Source of the DNA: Rhodospirillales bacterium
Lineage (GTDB): Bacteria; Pseudomonadota; Alphaproteobacteria; Rhodospirillales; Casp-alpha2
Direction: 5' to 3'
Assembly (NCBI GenBank): GCA_017644185.1
Contig: JAEPMA010000008.1
Span: 167,837-231,836, forward strand
DNA length: 64,000 bases
Shown here piece after piece: positions 60,099 to 64,000 of this stretch. Position numbers and translations under genes: made by a program. The notes under the pieces are model-generated. The model was given only the letters and a program-made list of their open reading frames with translations. It made no database searches and was not told where the DNA came from. Within the stretch, counting starts at the first letter, position 1. The number at the start of each line of letters is the position of its first letter.

Positions 60099-60968
60099 AT
60101 GACGGCACCAGAAGACACCACTTCAAAGCCGCTCCGGACAGTGGCCGATGGCACATCCAGAAGCGCGTCTTTGGATGATGGAAGATTGAATGTCCGGTGG
60201 CATCACGCCCGGCCGCATCTCGACGTTAGCGACAGCGTCACCGCCGCCCACACGTTCGTGCTGCGCCCGACGTTCGTCAAAGGGCGGGAGGCGTTGAACA
60301 GCGACCGGGTCCGGGACCGGATCTGGCGGGCGAACTCGTTCGCCTTTCTCCCGAAAGGCACAACGTATAACCACGCGACGGAGATCGCATCGGACTGGAT
60401 CGCAGTGTCGGTGTCGAAAGACCTCGTTCGTGAGGCCGCCGGTGAAATGAACGGCACTTCCCCTCTTCCGGATGAAGCGTTTGTCACGGACGCCTCCACT
60501 GGCGCCATCATGCTCGCCAACACCATCCGCGCCGCGCTCGCCGGCGACGCCGTGCCCGATCCCCTGGGGCTGGAACAAGACCTGATGGACGTGGTTGCGC
60601 TATGGTGGGGCGCTTCACCTGCCTCATCCACACCGGCCGCCGCGCGCATCGCGCCGAACCGGTTACGCCGCGTCACCGACTATGTGGAAGAGAATCTCTC
60701 GTCTCGGATTTCCCTCCAGGACATGGCCGATATTTCCGGTCTGAGCCGGTTCCATTTCGCCAAGGCGTTTAAACAAACGACCGGCACCGCCCCCTATCGA
60801 TACGTCCACGCCAGGCGGATCGCTTACGCGGGCCAGTTGTTGCGCGGAGACGTTCCGCTATCCCGGATCGCTTACATGGCCGGGTTCTCCAGTCAGGCGC
60901 ATTTTCAGACGGCGTATCGGAAAGCCATGGGGCTGACACCGGCGGCGTACCGGGACTGCATTGGCTGA
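60099..60968 (+). CDS. AraC-family transcriptional regulator
   Basis: 289 residues. The C-terminal 100 residues carry two helix-turn-helix motifs ('ISLQDMADISGLSRFHFAKA' and 'PLSRIAYMAGFSSQAHFQTA'), the AraC/XylS mark. The N-terminal 180 residues are a sensor domain of unknown ligand. It is divergent from the racemase gene, the likely target. It converges on the small membrane protein gene 24 bp away. Confidence 0.92.
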   Translation: MTAPEDTTSKPLRTVADGTSRSASLDDGRLNVRWHHARPHLDVSDSVTAAHTFVLRPTFVKGREALNSDRVRDRIWRANSFAFLPKGTTYNHATEIASDWIAVSVSKDLVREAAGEMNGTSPLPDEAFVTDASTGAIMLANTIRAALAGDAVPDPLGLEQDLMDVVALWWGASPASSTPAAARIAPNRLRRVTDYVEENLSSRISLQDMADISGLSRFHFAKAFKQTTGTAPYRYVHARRIAYAGQLLRGDVPLSRIAYMAGFSSQAHFQTAYRKAMGLTPAAYRDCIG

Positions 60969-60992
60969 CAGGTCCGCCCGCCGCCGATCTTA

Positions 60993-61487
60993 TTACATGA
61001 AATATCCCGTCATGCGGCCTAGCAGCAGGACCACGACCCAGGCGACGATCGAAACGGCAGCGGCGATCCTGAGCTTCCTGTTCGGCTCCGTCGGGTTGAG
61101 GATGCTGTCTTCCGCCTGCACCAGTTCACTCCAACGTGGGATCGAGCGCACCCAGCCGACGTTGATCAACCCGACGCCGATCACAGCGAGCTTGATCACG
61201 AACAGGTCCGATTGCGCATAGTCGACCGGTTTGACGATGAAAAGCGCGGCGCCGGTAACCGCCGCGAGCGCAAGCCCCGACGCCGCGACCGGTACGAGGA
61301 TACCGGCCAGTGTGCGGATGCGTCCCGCCTTGATCACGCCCATCAAACGCAGGTCGAACGGCACGATGGCGCCGATCAGAAGCGCGATCCCCAGAATGTG
61401 CGCGGCGTTGACCAGCGGGTAGATCCAGAAAGAGCCCCGCAGCAACACCGCCGGTTCGGACGATGCGATGGTCGTCAGGATATCCAC
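60993..61487 (-). CDS. Small four-helix membrane protein (DUF2214/DUF6644-like)
   Basis: 164 residues with about four membrane segments. 'WIYPLVNAAHILGIALLIGAIVPFDLRLMGV' shows the histidine-bearing first helices typical of small membrane proteins that may bind heme. I do not assign a function. It lies 79 bp upstream of the DUF6152-like gene on the same strand order, so they may be unrelated transcripts. Confidence 0.65.
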   Translation of the reverse strand: MDILTTIASSEPAVLLRGSFWIYPLVNAAHILGIALLIGAIVPFDLRLMGVIKAGRIRTLAGILVPVAASGLALAAVTGAALFIVKPVDYAQSDLFVIKLAVIGVGLINVGWVRSIPRWSELVQAEDSILNPTEPNRKLRIAAAVSIVAWVVVLLLGRMTGYFM

Positions 61488-61566
61488 GTCGTCTGCCTCC
61501 CTGCGTTTGCGGACGTGGGTGCCGGCGCGTTTATCCCGCCGTTATCGGTTTATTGCCGCCGGGCTG

Positions 61567-61962
61567 TCAGTCCCGCTCCGGATATAGGTCGTAGGTCTTC
61601 CCCCCGATGATCAGGCGTTCGGCTTTGACCAGCCGTTCGTCCGGATCTTTCGAGCGATGCCCGCTGACCGTGATCTCGTTGCCCTTCGCGAAATGTTTAT
61701 CGGTCAGCCCGGCCCGGTCGTTGCGCCACGGCTGGCCGACTTCGATGGTCCAGTGCTCGCCGTTGACGTCGATGCGGACAAGTCCGTGCGGATTGCCGAG
61801 CCGCGCCAATACGATGGAGCCGGTGATCTCGAAATTGCCGTCTTCGGCCCAGCGCCAACCGTGGTGCGCGTGGGCGGGCGTGGCAGGCAGCGCCGCCGCA
61901 AAACCGGCCAGCATGCCCAACACAAGGCCGTAACGCAGGAATGTCCGCCGTCCAAAGGTCAT
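61567..61962 (-). CDS. Tat-exported DUF6152-like protein
   Basis: 131 residues from the ATG with GGGAGG upstream. The N terminus 'MTFGRRTFLRYGLVLG' is a Tat-type signal with the twin Arg, ending near 'PAHAHH'. The mature part begins 'HHGWRWAEDGNFEITGSIV' and is a small beta barrel as in DUF6152 proteins, which are often found with c-type cytochromes and copper proteins. Function unknown. Tat export suggests it folds or binds a cofactor before export. Confidence 0.7.
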   Translation of the reverse strand: MTFGRRTFLRYGLVLGMLAGFAAALPATPAHAHHGWRWAEDGNFEITGSIVLARLGNPHGLVRIDVNGEHWTIEVGQPWRNDRAGLTDKHFAKGNEITVSGHRSKDPDERLVKAERLIIGGKTYDLYPERD

Positions 61963-62121
61963 TGGAACCTCCCGTTGCAATTCATGATGTTCTCTCACAT
62001 GAGGACGGCGGCGGCAAATGACAAGCCCGGGGCAAATGCCGAACATACGGCAATTCGCCCTCGCAACGGCGGCGGAAAAAGGGTATCAGATGTCCGCGCT
62101 GAGACCAGTTTCAGCCCTGGT

Positions 62122-62198
62122 GGGCCTGTAGCTCAACTGGTTAGAGCCGACGGCTCATAACCGTCTGGTTGCAGGTTCGAGTCCTGCCGGGCCCACCA
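62122..62198 (+). tRNA. tRNA with CAU anticodon (probably Ile2 or Met)
   Basis: 77 bases with encoded CCA. The acceptor GGGCCTG pairs with CGGGCCC (one G-T), the D stem is GCTC/GAGC, the anticodon stem GACGG/CCGTC with loop CTCATAA (CAT at 62156-62158), and the T stem GCAGG/CCTGC with loop TTCGAGT. The stems are complete. CAU is used by elongator Met and by tRNA-Ile2, where the C is changed to lysidine; I cannot separate these with confidence, and the GGGCC start leans slightly to Ile2. It is not an initiator, since the first pair is matched. Confidence 0.95.
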
Positions 62199-62237
62199 CT
62201 TTCTTCCTCCGCTGACCACGATCACGCCTGAGCCCGC

Positions 62238-62930
62238 TCACGCAGGCGATAAACTGTCCCAACGTACCGGCGAGGTGATCGACGGTGCATTCACGCAGAG
62301 AATCAAGCGGCGCAGGCCCGTACCCGCAATCGGCGGTGAACGATGGACGACGCCTAACGCGCTGCCGTCCGAACTGCCTCTGAACACCGCCACGCCGAAC
62401 GTCGGCACCCGGTTGAGCGGCCCGGCGTAGTCCCGCTGGTCATTGAGCGCACACGCGGCGTTGGCCGGATCGACATATTCCGTCCCCGGCCCCAGATACG
62501 TCGTGATCAACCGGAACGGCACGCAATCGCGATGGAACTTCCAGCATGCGTCATGTGTAACCGCCTCAAGACGCACATCGACGAGATCGCACGGCGCGAT
62601 CCCGGCAAAATGCCGAACGATCTCTGAGGCGTCGTCGATGAAAGGCTGGGCGCCGTCCGGCACCGATGCCCCCGCGCCCGACAGCATCACCGTGAGCGCC
62701 GCCTCGGCTTCGTCAGGTGCGATAAGGACGCGGCCGTGCGGGAGCGCCGGGCGTGAAGCCCTTTCCAGCCAACTCATCAATTCGACCGAAGGCTGGCGGG
62801 TCCAGACCACCATCCCGACATCCGGATCATGAATACGCGCAAGGATTTCAGAATCCGCGCCTGCAACGTCCCCCTGCTCCGGCGGCGCCGGCCGCTTGGG
62901 ACCGGCGCCCGATTGGAGATGCGCGGTCAA
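62238..62930 (-). CDS. DUF1826-domain protein
   Basis: 230 residues, soluble. 'FHRDCVPFRLITTYLGPGTEY' is the family's recognisable stretch, with His and Asp that could bind a metal. Function unknown; related proteins are often encoded near zinc-related GTPases, not seen here. It overlaps the porin-like gene by 4 bp (ATGA), so the two may be co-transcribed. Confidence 0.8.
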   Translation of the reverse strand: MTAHLQSGAGPKRPAPPEQGDVAGADSEILARIHDPDVGMVVWTRQPSVELMSWLERASRPALPHGRVLIAPDEAEAALTVMLSGAGASVPDGAQPFIDDASEIVRHFAGIAPCDLVDVRLEAVTHDACWKFHRDCVPFRLITTYLGPGTEYVDPANAACALNDQRDYAGPLNRVPTFGVAVFRGSSDGSALGVVHRSPPIAGTGLRRLILCVNAPSITSPVRWDSLSPA

Positions 62931-64000
62931 TATTCCGCGGCGAGTTTGATGGTCGCGGTATGGCCGCTGTTGCCGGTGCCGCCTTCGGAAACGCTGTAGT
63001 CTTCGTCGTGCAGAAATTCACCGGTAATGGAGAAATGCTCGACGATGCCGACCGTGACAGCGGCACCGTAGCGCTGCTCCGGCAGGCCTAGGGCGAGGGC
63101 CTCTTTCGTACCCTGCGCGGTTGCCGCGAAGGTGGTGTCGTGACCCAGGATCGGCATCGCATATGCCGCCTCGACGTGCCACGCCGCCGGCTTCGCGCCC
63201 TGGCCGTTGAACGCCACCTCGCCCGGCTGGAACGACTTCAATGCCGTCATGTAGCCGGCCCGGAGGGTGATGTTCGAGAACGACACATCACCATGCACGT
63301 CCACGCCGGAAACGTACTTGTTGATCGCCGTCGCATTGCCGCCAAGGGTGTCGGTGAGCGCGTCGGAATCGGCCATGTTGTTGATGTAGCCGGCACCCAC
63401 GTTGTAGGCGACGTCGCCCGCTTCGCCGCCGTAGCTGGCAGCCAGACCGAACTGGTCGATCCTGTCGCTCTCGCCGGCTTTCTGGGTGTCGCCGTTATAA
63501 AGATACGCTTCCAAGGCCATGCCTTCGTATGCGACCCCACCCAAAACGGCGGCTTCCTTCACCTCGCCCAAAGACTGGGTGAGGGGGTCGGAGCTGAGAT
63601 CGGTGTCGAAGCCGCCGAACGGGACGGCCCATTTGCCGGCCTGCATGTAGAGGGGGAATTTTTCGGCATTCCCAAGCGTTGCAAAGGCTTCGTCCAAGGT
63701 GATGTTCTCGTTCCCATCGTCTTCGTAAAGGAACTGCACGTGAGTCGACAGATACTCGTGCGGCTGGGTGTCGACGAAGAACTCGACGGTGGCGAGCGCG
63801 ATGTCGCTGTTATCGGCGCCCGTGAAATCTTCGGAATTGGTCACTTCAACCTCGGCGACGCCGCCGATCGACACCTTATCCAGGAATGAGGATTTGCTGC
63901 TGGCTTCCGTGGCGGCGGCCTCGGCCTGCTCGGCCTTACCTTCCGTCTGTTCCAGGCGCGCCCGGAGCGCGTTGATCTGTTGCTGCTGTTTTTCGATCAG
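62927..64000 (-). CDS. LbtU-type outer-membrane porin-like protein, N-terminally cut
   Basis: 358 residues visible; the frame is open through the right edge, so the signal peptide is outside. The visible N terminus is a helical, Gln/Glu/Ala-rich coiled-coil stretch ('LIEKQQQQINALRARLEQ'), then 'FLDKVSIGGVAEVEVTNSED' begins a beta barrel of alternating strands that ends in 'AATIKLAAEY', with a terminal aromatic. This layout matches LbtU-family siderophore porins. A general porin is the alternative. Confidence 0.8.
   Translation of the reverse strand: MIEKQQQQINALRARLEQTEGKAEQAEAAATEASSKSSFLDKVSIGGVAEVEVTNSEDFTGADNSDIALATVEFFVDTQPHEYLSTHVQFLYEDDGNENITLDEAFATLGNAEKFPLYMQAGKWAVPFGGFDTDLSSDPLTQSLGEVKEAAVLGGVAYEGMALEAYLYNGDTQKAGESDRIDQFGLAASYGGEAGDVAYNVGAGYINNMADSDALTDTLGGNATAINKYVSGVDVHGDVSFSNITLRAGYMTALKSFQPGEVAFNGQGAKPAAWHVEAAYAMPILGHDTTFAATAQGTKEALALGLPEQRYGAAVTVGIVEHFSITGEFLHDEDYSVSEGGTGNSGHTATIKLAAEY

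Overview
The window is GC-rich chromosomal DNA from an alphaproteobacterium, most likely of a Rhodospirillales-type lineage. The best evidence is the block greA-carB-carA (minus) // yqeY-dnaG-rpoD (plus), an arrangement I know from alphaproteobacteria, together with a PAS_5-type protein and rpoD with a long acidic insertion. There is no phage, IS element, CRISPR array or rRNA operon. One tRNA with a CAU anticodon is present. The two outermost genes are cut by the window edges.

Layout. 1-5 kb: the C-terminal part of a dimethylglycine/sarcosine dehydrogenase-type flavoprotein, a degenerate EAL-like protein, a STAS protein and a membrane histidine kinase. 5-9 kb: a tightly overlapped succinate dehydrogenase/fumarate reductase-like operon with a TSUP permease gene between the anchors and the flavoprotein. 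9-12.5 kb: a VOC protein, an enolase-superfamily enzyme, a second TSUP permease and a PAS_5 protein. 12.5-16.6 kb: an iclR-glmS-glmL-glmE operon for a B12-dependent glutamate (methylaspartate) mutase. 16.8-20.3 kb: azlCD-type exporter genes, a trypsin-like protease and a subtilisin-like protease. 20.3-23 kb: a structured intergenic element, a class III adenylate cyclase and a methyltransferase-like gene.

23-28 kb: an incomplete ectoine/hydroxyectoine set (eutC, eutB, eutE/doeB) plus a cytoplasmic gamma-glutamyltransferase-family protein. 28-35.5 kb: a tripartite tricarboxylate transporter with a terminator between the binding-protein and membrane genes, then a split ThDP decarboxylase of the sulfopyruvate decarboxylase type, an NTF2-like protein, an aldehyde dehydrogenase and an SDR. 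35.6-37.3 kb: N-formylglutamate amidohydrolase and a nitrilase-family amidase. 37.4-43.4 kb: acyl-CoA synthetase, SDR, alpha/beta hydrolase, acyl-CoA dehydrogenase and an APH-kinase/DUF6285 fusion. The last block resembles the levulinate (lva)/ACAD10-11 4-hydroxyacyl-CoA route and is the most interesting metabolic unit here.

43.4-46.9 kb: a bidirectional terminator with a possible small RNA, LysR, trxB, an Lrp regulator and a DUF2059 protein. 47-49.5 kb: a membrane-anchored TAXI-type binding protein paired with a Cache-like membrane sensor that has no output domain. 49.5-59.3 kb: the housekeeping block named above. 59.3-64 kb: an Asp/Glu racemase-family protein, an AraC regulator, small membrane and secreted proteins, the tRNA, a DUF1826 protein and an outer-membrane porin-like protein.

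Taken together the accessory genes suggest a heterotroph specialised in small organic acids, amino-acid derivatives and compatible solutes. Five intergenic repeat copies of three types lie between operons. Function calls come from reading motifs and gene order without a database search.
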